Shown in pieces: positions 1 through 12,400 of a stretch of DNA of 64,000 nucleotides. Numbering within the stretch: position 1 is the first letter of the stretch; each line of letters starts with the position of its first letter. Where the stretch lies: NCBI GenBank assembly GCA_038502055.1, contig JAXRKN010000039.1, positions 4,898,001 to 4,962,000 on the forward strand, written 5' to 3'. Under the pieces are notes generated by a model, which searched no databases, was not told the origin of the DNA, and was given only the letters and a program-made list of their open reading frames with translations. A program made the translations under genes and the position numbers. The stretch comes from Tanytarsus gracilentus. Its lineage: Eukaryota > Arthropoda > Insecta > Diptera > Chironomidae.

Positions 1-1063
1 GTCGCGGCTGGTGCCATCACTTTTGCCAACATGGGCATTGCAATGCTTGAACCTTCTCTGCCCATTTGGATGATGGATCATATGGATGCTTCGAGGTGGC
101 AACAAGGCGTGACTTTCTTACCCGCATCGATCAGTTATCTCATCGGAACAAATTTATTTGGACCACTAGGACATAAAATTGGCAGATGGAGAGCGGCTTT
201 AATTGGATTGGTCATGATTGGAGCTTGTTTGATTGCCGTAAGAACTAGTCACAAATTAACAAACGTTATTTAAAAAATATTTAAATTAGATTCCAGCATC
301 AACGCAAATTTATCACCTATTTCTCCCTAATGCTGGACTTGGATTTGCGATTGGTATGGTTGACTCATGCATGATGCCCGAACTAGGATATTTAGTTGAC
401 ATCAGGCATTCAGCGGTCTATGGAAGTGTTTATGCATTGGGCGATGTCGCTTTTTGTTTGGGCTTTGCAATTGGGCCAGCATTAAGGTAAATTTAATCAA
501 ACACACATATTTTAGTCCCTTTTCTCGAGCACTTTCACACGCACACACAAAGAAATCCTTAAGTGGACACACTTGAATGCAAACAAATAATTATCGAGGG
601 TCGAATTCCTCACTTGATATTGATTTCATTCATTTTCGCAGTGGAACGTTGGTGAAAAATATTGGATTCGAGTGGATGATGTTTGGTATAGGAATTTTAT
701 GTTTCTGTTATGCACCATTACTACTGCTCCTGAAAGCGCCTCCAACAAAGGAAGAAAAGAAGGTGGGTGACGACAATGAGTGTGATGGTGGTGTTGTTAA
801 TGACGCTTTTGATGTATGCGAGGAAAATAATAATAAAACTTGACATGCATCGGTTGATTAAATTTTATGTTCATTTACTTTTATTGTTTAAGAATTATAT
901 TTTAATAAAATTAAATTAAAACATTTTTATTTTTGCTTTTTTTTGATTTTTTGCTATTTTTTACACATGAAAATAATTTTAAATTTTAAATATTTAGCAA
1001 CTGATAACGGGAGATCGATCAGCGGTACGTTATGTCTCCTATCAAGATGAAGAAGAGGAGTAA
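1..1063 (+). CDS. Vmat: Vesicular monoamine transporter, C-terminal part (partial)
   Basis: This is the 3' part of a vesicular monoamine/H+ antiporter, which loads dopamine, serotonin, octopamine or histamine into synaptic vesicles. The exons read 1-237, 290-486, 642-762 and 998-1063, joined by GT-AG introns in matching phase. Typical VMAT stretches are visible: LEPSLPIWMM, FLPASISYLIGTN, GMVDSCMMPELGYLVDIRH, GDVAFCLGFAIGPAL. The last membrane segment is followed by KAPPTKEEKK and a short acidic tail ending VRYVSYQDEEEE. The 5' exons lie outside the window. If the last intron is retained, the tail becomes a different 26-residue acidic tail stopping at 843. VAChT is less likely, because the transmembrane motifs fit VMAT better. 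An AATAAA lies soon after the stop, near 1088. Confidence 0.88.
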
Positions 1064-3416
1064 ACTAAATGCCAAAAACACAACAGAAAATAAATATGGA
1101 ACCACTTCTTGCTGAAATTCTACATTTGTCTCATTGATGATGAGAAGTATTTTAATTTAGGTCGATTTGCGATAGCTTGTTAATTTCTTAAACAGAATTA
1201 ACTTCACCGTTGTTGCAAAAAGACATTAGAATTTTTAAATCTCTCTCAACGTATTATAAGTTTTTGAAAAATATTTAAGTTGAAAGCTTAAATGTATTAT
1301 TGAGCTCAAATACCTTGTAATGATGAGCTTTTATTCGAAATAAAATATATCTGACTATAATATGGGAATACAGTAAAAATATTTGCAAGTTATCTCATTT
1401 AACTTAAAAACATCATGAATGCGTAAGGATTTTTAGGCATTTATAGAACGAAGAAAATTCACAACTACATGGTCATATACATACGAAATTACATGCTGCA
1501 TTGAAAAACTATATTAATAAAAAATTAATGTTATAAAACTATTGAATTTGGTCTTTGTATCATGGTCATACTTACAAAATATTTAAAATATGAATATCCA
1601 AAAATAAATAAAATAAGTCAAAATGAGAGAAAATTTGAATGGCTGCAAATTTTCTTCCATTTTGTCGCATCAAATTTTGAGGTTTTGTTTAGTTTCGTTT
1701 AACATTTGAGATGAAGCAATTTCCATCAACATATTAACGAGATATTGATGTCTAGATGTTTTTTGAGGAATTTCGACTCGATATGAAAATTATTGTAGTT
1801 TAAAAATTTAATGTGTGCAAGTAAAACCCCCAAGATACTAACTTGCTTGATTAATCATAATTGAATGCGTTTAAGAAGGTCGGAAGGAATGAAAGTTTTT
1901 GAGATTTTTAAAAAATCTATTGAAGATTGCCATTGAAAATTTATTCAATCTTTTTGTCTATAAAATATCAAAAAAAATCATGTGAGAATTTTATTGAAAA
2001 AAAAAATGATGCTGAAAATTTTATTATCCATGTGTATTTATAGTAATAATAATTCAAGAAATTGATGCAAAAAATGCAAAGAAAGTTTTATCAAATTTTC
2101 TCTCCCCCAGAAAAAAAAAATTAGCTTTAGTCTTTACATTCTGTCTAAAATCTATAATCTATGAATTGCTGACTCAATCAAAAAAAACTTTATAAATAGA
2201 TTCGATGTTGCAAGTCCCAACTAATTTTTAAGACCTTCCCTTGTGCATTGCGTTGTACGAAGAAATTTCAAATTTTCACCCTTTCTTCTTAAATTATTAA
2301 ATATGATGAATTTTGAATCAGCATATCCCATTTAACGAAAAAAAAATGATTGTAAAATTTGAATGTCACTATTTAACGAGTTATGAACCAAGAGATGAAG
2401 CATATAATGAAGTAAATTGAAATGAGATGTTTTTGATCAAATTTAGTTCGATTACCGAAAACATTTGAAATTTTTGAGAGGTTGAGGGTGGTCAAAAAAT
2501 CTTTATAATTAATCAAATCACTTTAAGAAAATAGTTAAAAAAATTGAAAACTTATAATTTTTAAAAATTCAACTGTTTTTCTCAAAAGCCATTCCCAACC
2601 TCTTTGAAAGTTCTCTCAAATTTTAAAAAATTCAAAAATTGTATTCTCGCTGTTATTGTGAATCGACAATAACTAGCATCGCTTCCCTTGTTAAATGTTC
2701 TTTCCATCCAACGAAAAACAAGCTGAAAATTGCTCCTAATTTTCTAAAAAAAACTTTTATCGCAGAACTTTTCATTTCTTTGTACATTTTCTTGAAAAGT
2801 CAAACATATGCTGGTTTATGGGGTCAAACAAACAAAAAATAAATGAATAAAATATATTAAAGTATTTTTAGTAGATTTGTAGAATGCTGAAGTCCACACA
2901 ATTGATGCAGCTTATGCTGAAATTTAGAAATAATATTGTAGAAGTTGCAATTTGAGAGTAGCAGATGCTTTAGATTGAAAGTTTAAAAATATTCTAATAA
3001 AATAATCTCTATGGACAATTAAAGGTATAATAAAAAGTCTATTTAACTAGTTTGTGACCACACACATGCAAACAAAGAGATGATGTTAAGCATTACTTAA
3101 AAAAATATGTCAAATCTTGCTCAGAATACAATTAATCCTTATGATATTCCTACCTTAAAAGACAAAAAAATATTCAAATAATCAAATTATGAAAATTTAC
3201 TAACAATTATTGATGATATGAATGTACAATTTTCGAAGAGAAAAAAGGGAACATAAAAAATGAAGAATAAAGATGTTGTTGTTGTTGGTAAACCTTAAAA
3301 AAAATCGAGTCATGAATTTCTTCCTAAAAAGTTTAAATAATTTATTTATTTTTGATCTTCTTCCTTTTCTTATTTACATTAAATCTCGACGAATAATTTT
3401 CTTATTTTCTACGCAC
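1064..3416. other. Intergenic, Vmat 3'UTR and spacer
   Basis: About 2.3 kb of very AT-rich sequence. The first few hundred bases are probably Vmat 3'UTR (several AATAAA/AATAAAA). I see no splice-consistent coding exon. The 67-codon open frame at 2639-2842 has no recognisable features. Confidence 0.5.
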
Positions 3417-6400
3417 TTAGAAGTGTGGATCATAATCTCGATAAAACTTTCTAGAATGTTTTTGTTCGTGCTGGGGATAGGGTGGATCATCCCATCCGTC
3501 ATTCCAGTTATTTGCCTCAGCAAATCGACTTGTGGAGCTGCTGCTGTATGGGTTGTTACTGTGCTGAACAGGGAAATGCTTTGGTTGATAGTCATTGTAG
3601 GGATCGTGTGAGTCATAATTGTAAAACTCGTCAGTTTGATAGCGCTGAATGTGTTGAGAACGCCAGCTATCGTACAAGTTTGGCGATGCATTTGCTGGCG
3701 CTCGCTAAAAATTTAATTTTGTTATAAATTTAAAATTTAAGAATTTAAAACTTACTTTTACTTTAGGCTTCGTTTCTCGTCGATCATCCCACGTGTCTTC
3801 AACATTATAGATATCTTCCGCTCCGTAATTTTCTAATCCACCCATGTGATTTTTATTGAGCTCATTTAGCATGTCGGCGGTGAGCGGTGTTGGTACCTTT
3901 TTCATGGCTGCCTTCTTTCGGCTTATGAGCTGAAATTTCTTTTTGATTTTTCCATTCCTTACAAAAAATTCCCAACTTACCACAGCAACACCAAACATTA
4001 TGACACAAACCAATGATAACACACCAATGGATATCATAGCAATGGCCCATTGTGGAAGAAGTGCATTTTCATCTTCATCAGGCGAATACTCGGCAACTTT
4101 TTGAATAACTAAAAGAAAGAGTTGAAATTTAATTAATTTTAAAATTATTTAAAATCTCACCAATAAAGTCAGTCGATGATGGATCCACAACATAATCACC
4201 CAATCTATATGCTTCTTTAACAATTGGTTGTGGCAATCCTTCGTCTTCAAATTCTGGTGTATTTTGCATATTAACTGGTTCAAGTGCATCGTGGAAAATT
4301 CTCTTAATTTCTGTGGTGTTCATTTCTTCGGGCAATTGATTAAGTTCAATGAAATAATCAACTAAAACACTTCCTTTACTGAAACTGTCAATTCGAACGC
4401 CTTTAAACCATTTCCTGAGCATTGGAGAATTTAGATACACTTCATTGAGGCTTGTTTCAAGATCTGAAGCGAGTTTCTTGTACTCTTCAGTGTGATGAGT
4501 CAAAAGCTCAGGCGACCATTCGACACCATCGATAATTCTAATTGTTGCAGCTAAACTGCAGTCTTCATTGCAAACAGTTGCTTCTCGAGGTCTTGGGGTT
4601 GTTGTTGTTGTTGTGGTGGTAGTGGTTGTGGTAGTGGTCGTACTAGTTGTTCCTTCAGTTGTTGAAGTGAATAAAATGTCAGCGATATTAATTCGTTCGG
4701 CATTCTTTTGAAGTTCTAAAATTTTTTCGATCGAAAGTGGAGTTGTAGCTTTTGATGGCCAGCCAGTAAATTCAGTGGTGGCTCTGGTTGGAGGTCCCTT
4801 CTTAATAATGATTTCAGGTGGTTTAGGACCATCATTTTGCGATGATTTTGGTGGCTTGGGACCTTCATTGTTAAGTGTTTTTGGGGTGGTAGTTCGTGAT
4901 GGTATTTTGTAAGGTCGAGTTGGGAAAATAAGTTTGTTAGATTTTGTTGTTGTTGATTCTGTTACTTTTTCTTCCTTAAATCCTGTCGGAAGAAGTGAAG
5001 ATGGCGTTTCATCAGCTTTAACTTCTTTAAAACCAGGTGGAAGAAGTGCTACCGGTTCCTGGAATTTTATTTTACTGAAAATACTGCTCAAGTCAATTTT
5101 TTTATCTTCTTTTTCTTCCTCCACTGGTGGCTTGTATCCAGGAGGTAAAAATTTATTAATATCCTTTTCAGCAACGAATTGAATTGTTGGCTTTTCAGTC
5201 GTCGAATCACTTGAAGTTTTAAGCTTAAATCCAGGTGGCAAGAATTTACTGATGTCTTCAGAATCTAATGGAATAACAGCAAGACTCTCATTCTCTTTTT
5301 TGCTGACCTTAAAGTCAGCTGGCAAAAACTTGCTAATATCAATTGCGTCACTATCAAATAACTTGTTGGAATTTTTCTTTGAAGTTTCTTCTTTTTCTTT
5401 ACTCTTGAACTTTACGTCTTGACTTGAAGGTTGCGACTTGAATGATCTGCTAATTGTGGCATTTCGAACCTTTCCAGTTAAAAGCTCTTCTTTAACGATT
5501 TGTGGTTGAGATGTTGCTCCAAACTTTTTATTTTTAAATGAATTTCTAGGCTTATAACCGGGAGGCAAAAGACCATCCAAGTCATCAGTTTCAATCGCAT
5601 CGAAAGTAATTTTTTTATTGACACGATTTGATTCCGACGCGCTATTTGATGTTGTTGTCACCGGCTCTTCCGTTGTGGTGGTGCGTACTGCTTTCGTTGT
5701 GAGTGTTGGTTTTACAGTTGTCGATTTTGGACTAAATTTTCTTATCAGCACGAGTGGCTTCACTGTTGTACTGATTTCAGTTGCTTGCGGTGCTTCCGAA
5801 GTTGTTGAAGTAGTTTTTATTTTCTTCGACGACGTGTCTTTCAAAATTGGAAACTCTCCACTCAAGACACCAAGAGAAAGGTCCGATTGAATGCCATCAA
5901 GTTTATCGATGATGCTTTCAGTCGACGGAAGCGGTGAATTACGGAAGGTGGTTGGAAGAGTTGTTGGCTGTTCTTCGAAAGTAGCACTCGTTGTCGATGC
6001 GTATAAATGATAATCAATGTCTTCTTCTTCAGCCGAAACATTTTCAGCCTCTGGAATTTGAGTTGTTGTTGTTATTGGACTGTCGGCGGCACTTTCTTCT
6101 TTCAATTTTTTGCTAATTAATTCCGCACGAGTTTGAATCGTTTCTCTCTGCTCCACGTGAGGGAATGGAAGGAAGTGAGCACCTGATACCGATCGACTCG
6201 TTTGAACTGACGCAATTACAAAATAATTGTCGGTCGTGGACTTTGTAATTGGTTTGACAGTTGAAGGATAATTTTCGGGTTCGGTTGTGGTTTTTATATT
6301 TTCTTCTTCATTTTCATTTGGCATTGATCCGTTAACGACTGTTTTAGATGTCACGACGGACACAACGGCTTCACTCAAAATCCTCTTTGGATCACGGAAT

Positions 6401-9400
6401 GTCGTAATCTCGATCTTTTCAGGCGTTTTTGTGGTCTGAGGTCTCTCAGTTGTTTCAACTTCATCAATATATTCGTATTCATACTCAGTGTCGTCAGACT
6501 CTTCTTCGGGAGTCTCTTCAACTTTTTCATTATTTTTTGGAAGAATAAAGTTGTCAAAAATAATTACTGTATGATCGTCTGGTTTATTGGTTGTTGAAGG
6601 AGTTTGAGTTGTTGCAATTTTAGGAATTTCAGTTGTGACTTTTTCCTTCTTAATTCGATCATCTTCACTCAAAATCACCCCATAATCTTCCTCATAATCC
6701 TCAAGATATTCAATATCATCTTCTTCTTCAGCAGAATTTTCATTAAAACCCCGCCGACCATCGTCCAATGACTTTACACTCAAATCATTTCTGTCACTCT
6801 CACTATGTGAAATATTCACTTGATATTGAAGCGGTTTAACATTCAAATCATAACCTGGCGATTTCACTTTACTATTTTTGCTAAACGAATACGTTTGATC
6901 ATTGTATTCAATATCTGGTTCAGCTTGCTGTTGTTGAAGTTTGCTATTGGGTTGAGGCCGTTTGGATGTCGTGCTTCTAAAAAAAATATCCAACATGGAA
7001 AATAAAATTTTATTAAATGTGCAATGCAAATTTTTTATGCAAGTGATTAAATAAAAAGCTGTGAGTGGATAAGGAAACAATTTTAAAAATTATTTAATGC
7101 AAAAAAATGTTACAAAATTAGCAATAAATTTTTAAATCAAGTTTTGAGCATTCTTTAGAGTATTAAAAATTCGTTTTACCTTGTAATGGGCGAATATCGT
7201 GATCTTTTCTGTTCTTTTTCCGATCTAACCGTGGTCGTTGCCGATCGCCTCGTCGCCTGCGCAGCTGTAGTCGATTCGGGAGTGGTATTAACAGTCGTCG
7301 GTCGCTGGCGTAAATTTTCTCGTAATTTATCTCTATTGCTCTGATTTCTTGCCCCCTGGCTTTGAGAATTTTCGTTTGTATTTTTAACGCTCTTCGATTC
7401 ATCGACTATTTTTAGTGCTGATCCACGAACACGCGATCTTTGTGGATTGACGTACGCCTGACGATCCTCGTACTCATCCTGCAAAATTGTTATTGATTTG
7501 AAATTAATGGCTTGTTAAATAAGTGTGCGGCATACAGGAAATGCCAAATAAACTTTTTCAGCCCACATAGTAGACAGCCGAAAATGTAGAATTAGGTACG
7601 CATTACAGTTAAAATTATAATAAGAAACCCTGAAGACGAAACTTATTGTCGCTTCTTTTCTATTCGCGTGACTCAGACGGCACAATTTTGCCATTTAGCA
7701 TTTGACAGATTAAAAGGTGAATTAAACGGGCGTGGGACACTAACGCAAAATTATTAAAATCAAACCTACCTCTTCATATCCAGAAGCGTCTTGAAATGGG
7801 TTTACTCTGGCTGGTTGCTGTTGCTGTGCTGCAGGTGCGAACTTGTAAGGGTTCGCTTCGAATCCAAAGCTACTGAATTGACCGCGCGTTTGGTCTGGAG
7901 ATGTCGTTACAGTGAATGGACGTGGAGAAATTTCAAAAAGATTCGGTGATCGAGTAGACTGTAAAAAAATAAATTAGTTATGTCTGCCATAAGTAGTGCC
8001 AACACCTTCACCGACTTTTTCGAGCATAGAAGTGACTTTTGTTGCAATAAAACATTTCGGTTGGATAATTATTATTGAATTAGATGTTTTTTAAAAATAT
8101 TAAATCGATCGCAATTGTTGAGCGTTTCGATCAGATCGACCTTCAGCTTGAATAATTTAATTTTATGCACTCAGCGCACAAGAAGCAGACAGCTGAATAG
8201 TTTTGTGTATGTCTCTTGCCCATCCTTAAAAATTGTAAATTTTTTAAGTGTAACATATGAAAAGTTTGTGGTTTGAATTATTAAGAGATTCCGATTTTAA
8301 TGAGCTTGACACTTCTATGGAGACTTTGTTCGCTCGTCAATTCGAAGAATTTTTTTGCAGCGTACGCGACATGTGGTGTTCAGGTATTTAATATTGTGTG
8401 TAAAATTGATTGCAAGGGATGTAGACTCATCTGACAAATTTATTTATAATTTTCATTCCGCCAACAATTATACAAATAACTTAATTGAATTCTAAGAAAC
8501 AGAGAAATGTCTTGTTAGTTCCGCATTAACGACACTCCTCACTAGTTGTTACAAACAACATTTTTTAGGTAGCAATAAAAAAATTAAGTTAAACGCGTGC
8601 GAGACGCTTTAAAGTAGATTATTGGCTTGCTGTGAATTGAAATTATTTCCTGATCAACTGAGACTGAATCAATTTCGTTGACATATAAACTTCTTGTTGT
8701 TCATTTTACGTCAAGAAATGAATTAGCAAAAAAAATTAGCGCGCATTGTCATCTCTTAAGTTTAGTAAATATTTCTACATGCTGACACGTCATTCGTCCC
8801 GTTGATTGAACACACCTTTTGCATAATTCAATTTTATAATAGACGAGTGACCATTACTTCACACACACATATTTTTATTTGAGCTTTATGAAGTAATTTG
8901 AGCATTACAATACAAGCACTTTTCTATACAAAAGCCGTAATCATAATTTCAAACTTAATCGGTTATGCGACGAAAGCGCGTAATTTCTCATTTTTCAAAA
9001 AAAATATTAACCATAATGGCAACACATAGTAATTGTGTTGTATGCTCAATGTCTCGCCTCATCCCTAAATGGCGTGACTTTGATCTTTCAGAAGATATCT
9101 TTCATCAGCATTTAAAATGTTATTACAAGGGGATGATCACTTTATATGGACTAAAAAAACGATTTTCAACTCCTTGAACTTAAAATCTTTTAAATTGATT
9201 TCAACAAGCGCATTCAGAAATCATTTAACAAAAGAATGCGATGAACCGTCGCAATACCTCACGTGAATAAATTGTATTGAATTTAAATTATGTGTAACGT
9301 GTTTAAAAGTGCATTCAAGGATTTCAATAAATCATCACTATGGAACATTGACTGTTAGGTGGAAAATATGAATACATGAGTGAAAAAGAACTTTGCGTTA

Positions 9401-12400
9401 AAATGGTTTATGTTAGAGGTTAAAGATTAAAACTAACAATACTTTTTTTTGGCGCTGTGTGTTTAATGAGCTTTTGAATGGATCGACACTCCGTGGGGTC
9501 AAAACCATACTGCACTAGATTTTTTTATATTGACAGACATTGACTGGAGCCACAGGTCATTTCTTACGTATTTACAATGTAGTTTGATTGGCTATGAGTC
9601 AGCTTTTTATTTGACAGCTGTACCGACTGATTTTATCAGGCATTATGGAACTTTAAATCGAGCTTTGTGCTTGATTATGAAATATAAGGAAAAAAGCAAA
9701 TTCGTTTCAAACAAAAATAAATGATGAATTGAATTTTCCGCAAATTTATGCAAAATAAAATTTTGAAGCAATAAAATCTGATTGTTAAAAGAGAAAACAA
9801 TTCATCGGAGATCACTCAGGTCATGAATTTTTTAAATGCCAAAAATATAATGAAATCTTTTCTATTTGTCATCTTGATGCATCTTGAGATAAATTTTTTA
9901 TGTTGAAAATTTCTCTAAAAGTCATGTAAACGTTATCATTAACATCTACACTAAAAATCACTCGACTAAAAGCAATTACATTAAATCTTTTAGTCACATT
10001 TTAATCCGCATGAAAATCATCAAAAGTGCCAGCAATAATTCATGCCCAACTGAAAGTGAAAAGACTCTTTTCCTCTAGCTTTAAAAAGTAATTAATTGAC
10101 TTTCTTATATTTTTCTTTTCTTATTATAATTTTTTAATACGATATAATCAGCACTACCGCCAAAAGGTGCTTTAAGTCATTGTAAGCTCTCACTCATGTA
10201 TTGTTTTCTCTCTCATAACCTCAAGTGCGTCTTGCTCTATTTATAGTGAAATAAAAAAAGTTTAATTGAGCTGTCTCACTCTAATTTGCTGTTAGGCTTT
10301 TTTTTGTGTTCTCTAAATCACTTTTACTCGCTGAACATGTTTATTAAAAATAAATTAGATTTATAAACATTTTTTTTTTCTTGTACTTACACCTCCGAAA
10401 GACTGAAAAGACGAGAAGAATGGAGAATTTGTGGGGCCGTCGAGGTAAGCGTCTTGTTGCTGGTAGCTGCCGGGTTGATTAGGCTGTTGTGATTGCTGCT
10501 GTCTTGGCACCGGAAAAAATCCATTACGTGAACTTTGTGGGAATGATGACAAGAAACGACCTTGTGGGAAATTCAAAAAGTTTTGGTTCTCTGCAAAAAA
10601 AGAAGTGCAAATAAAGACATTATGAGTATACAATCATGAATAATGAATGTGAGAGAAACCAAATGCGAAAGAATGGTACAAAAGAGTGGTCATGTATATA
10701 TGCAGTAGCTATGATGCAATTGATTGTTTGACTTGTACACAGCCTCAACCGAGATATTTCAATTATTGCGAATCAATTAAAGGCGAAAAATTTGGCTACC
10801 GAAAGAAAATGAAGAAATTAAATTTGCGTGCACGCGTTTATGGACATTTTATATTTTTTTAATGAAATATTTCATACATGGACATGCATGGAGAAAATTA
10901 GAGTGACTTTCCTTGTGGTAAAATTAATGTTTATTTTTTTTAAAAGAAAATTAATTCGAAATGCAAATATTTTTTTTTCTTTCATTCAAATCGAAATTTT
11001 TCTCTGATCGTGAAGAATTGGCCGTAAAGTCAATCGTGTACAAAATATGTGTGTGAACATTTCCACGCGTTGAAGTTATTCGGCAATTCTTCATTGAAGC
11101 AATTTGCAATGCTCGAATAAAACACACAATGTTGCGTGGGTAAAAATTAGTGAAGCTCATTTCTACGACATTGCGCCATGTAAACTAATTTATGGAATTA
11201 TTTTGTGCAAGAAATTTTCTGTAGCCAAATTTTTTTCGTGTACTCTTCAGCTGTTGCATAACAATAATTTCCATTTTAAAGTGTCTGAGAGACTTCCTCA
11301 TAATACGCATTTCACCTCGCTTATCGACGTAATCAATCAACAGTAGCTCAATTGACAATCACTTTCAAGCAGCATGGCACGTATTCATTATGCGGTTCAA
11401 TTTCTCCACGCCGATCATTTTTATCATCACCTTAAATGAAAGCTGCAATAATTATTTTCTCTCTCTCTCTAGGTAGTGACAACGGTCATTGCGACATAAA
11501 TTTTATTGCCACTCGTGCTGGTTAATTAACAATTGGACAATCGTGATTTGCTAATTAAAATTGTCTGAGAATTTAAAAAAAACTAATTGCTTCCTCAATG
11601 AGGTTGTAATGAAACATCACCAACATTCTTGAGAGGTCATTCTCTTAAGAATCTAATTAATTTTTTACTGATTAATTTTAGAAAATAAAGAAAACTTGAA
11701 TGTCGATCAATTAAGACTGCAACAATAATTAATAATTTTTTTCCGTCGACCTTCACGGTAAATTTGGCAATTTTTCCAATGTCCAGTGCTTATGAGAAAT
11801 AATTTCCCATAAAACTTCATTAACTGCAAAATTTATGGCCCCAAATATAGCTTAAAAAATCATTATGCTCACACGAGTCTTAAAAGTTCTCACATCTTAA
11901 TCATTTCAATTAAGCACCAACAAAATCGACTCATTTAATGAACTCAACGTTATAAAAAAGAGTCGAATGACCTTTTCAAGTCACTTCGTTGCAGATCTTA
12001 ACGATTGACTATTCATTCTGAAAATTCCAATGACGCGACTCGATGATCCTAATAGATATTTTAATTGTATCACATAAGCAAAATCCGCATAGCGAAGGAC
12101 GCCTAGATGCGAGTGACGAAGAGCTGATGACACATGAGATTGATGATGATCGACTCCAAGGCTTTTTAGCGTAACCCACACAAGGTGTGGTAACGCTTAT
12201 ATGCTCGTGATTCCGTCTGTCTGTCTGTTCCAGTGAGATCTCGGCCCCTGGACCAGCTAGAGACTTCTAGTTTTCGCCAGATGATAGGTCTTGGGGTCTT
12301 TATTAGCCCATTTTAGGAATTTTTTGGGTCATGACCACAGGTCGTGCCATGGACCGCCGTAATGTCCATTTTTCATACAAATTTTTTTATTGGCTTCATG

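Noticed and set aside
3273..3727. Plus-strand frames of 112 and 81 codons and a second minus frame
   Set aside because: Shadows of the last exon of the SEA-domain gene; only the minus frame ending at 3417 joins the upstream exons in phase.
8965..9177. 70-codon frame with two CxxC-like cysteines
   Set aside because: Intronic, no family resemblance, no exon context.
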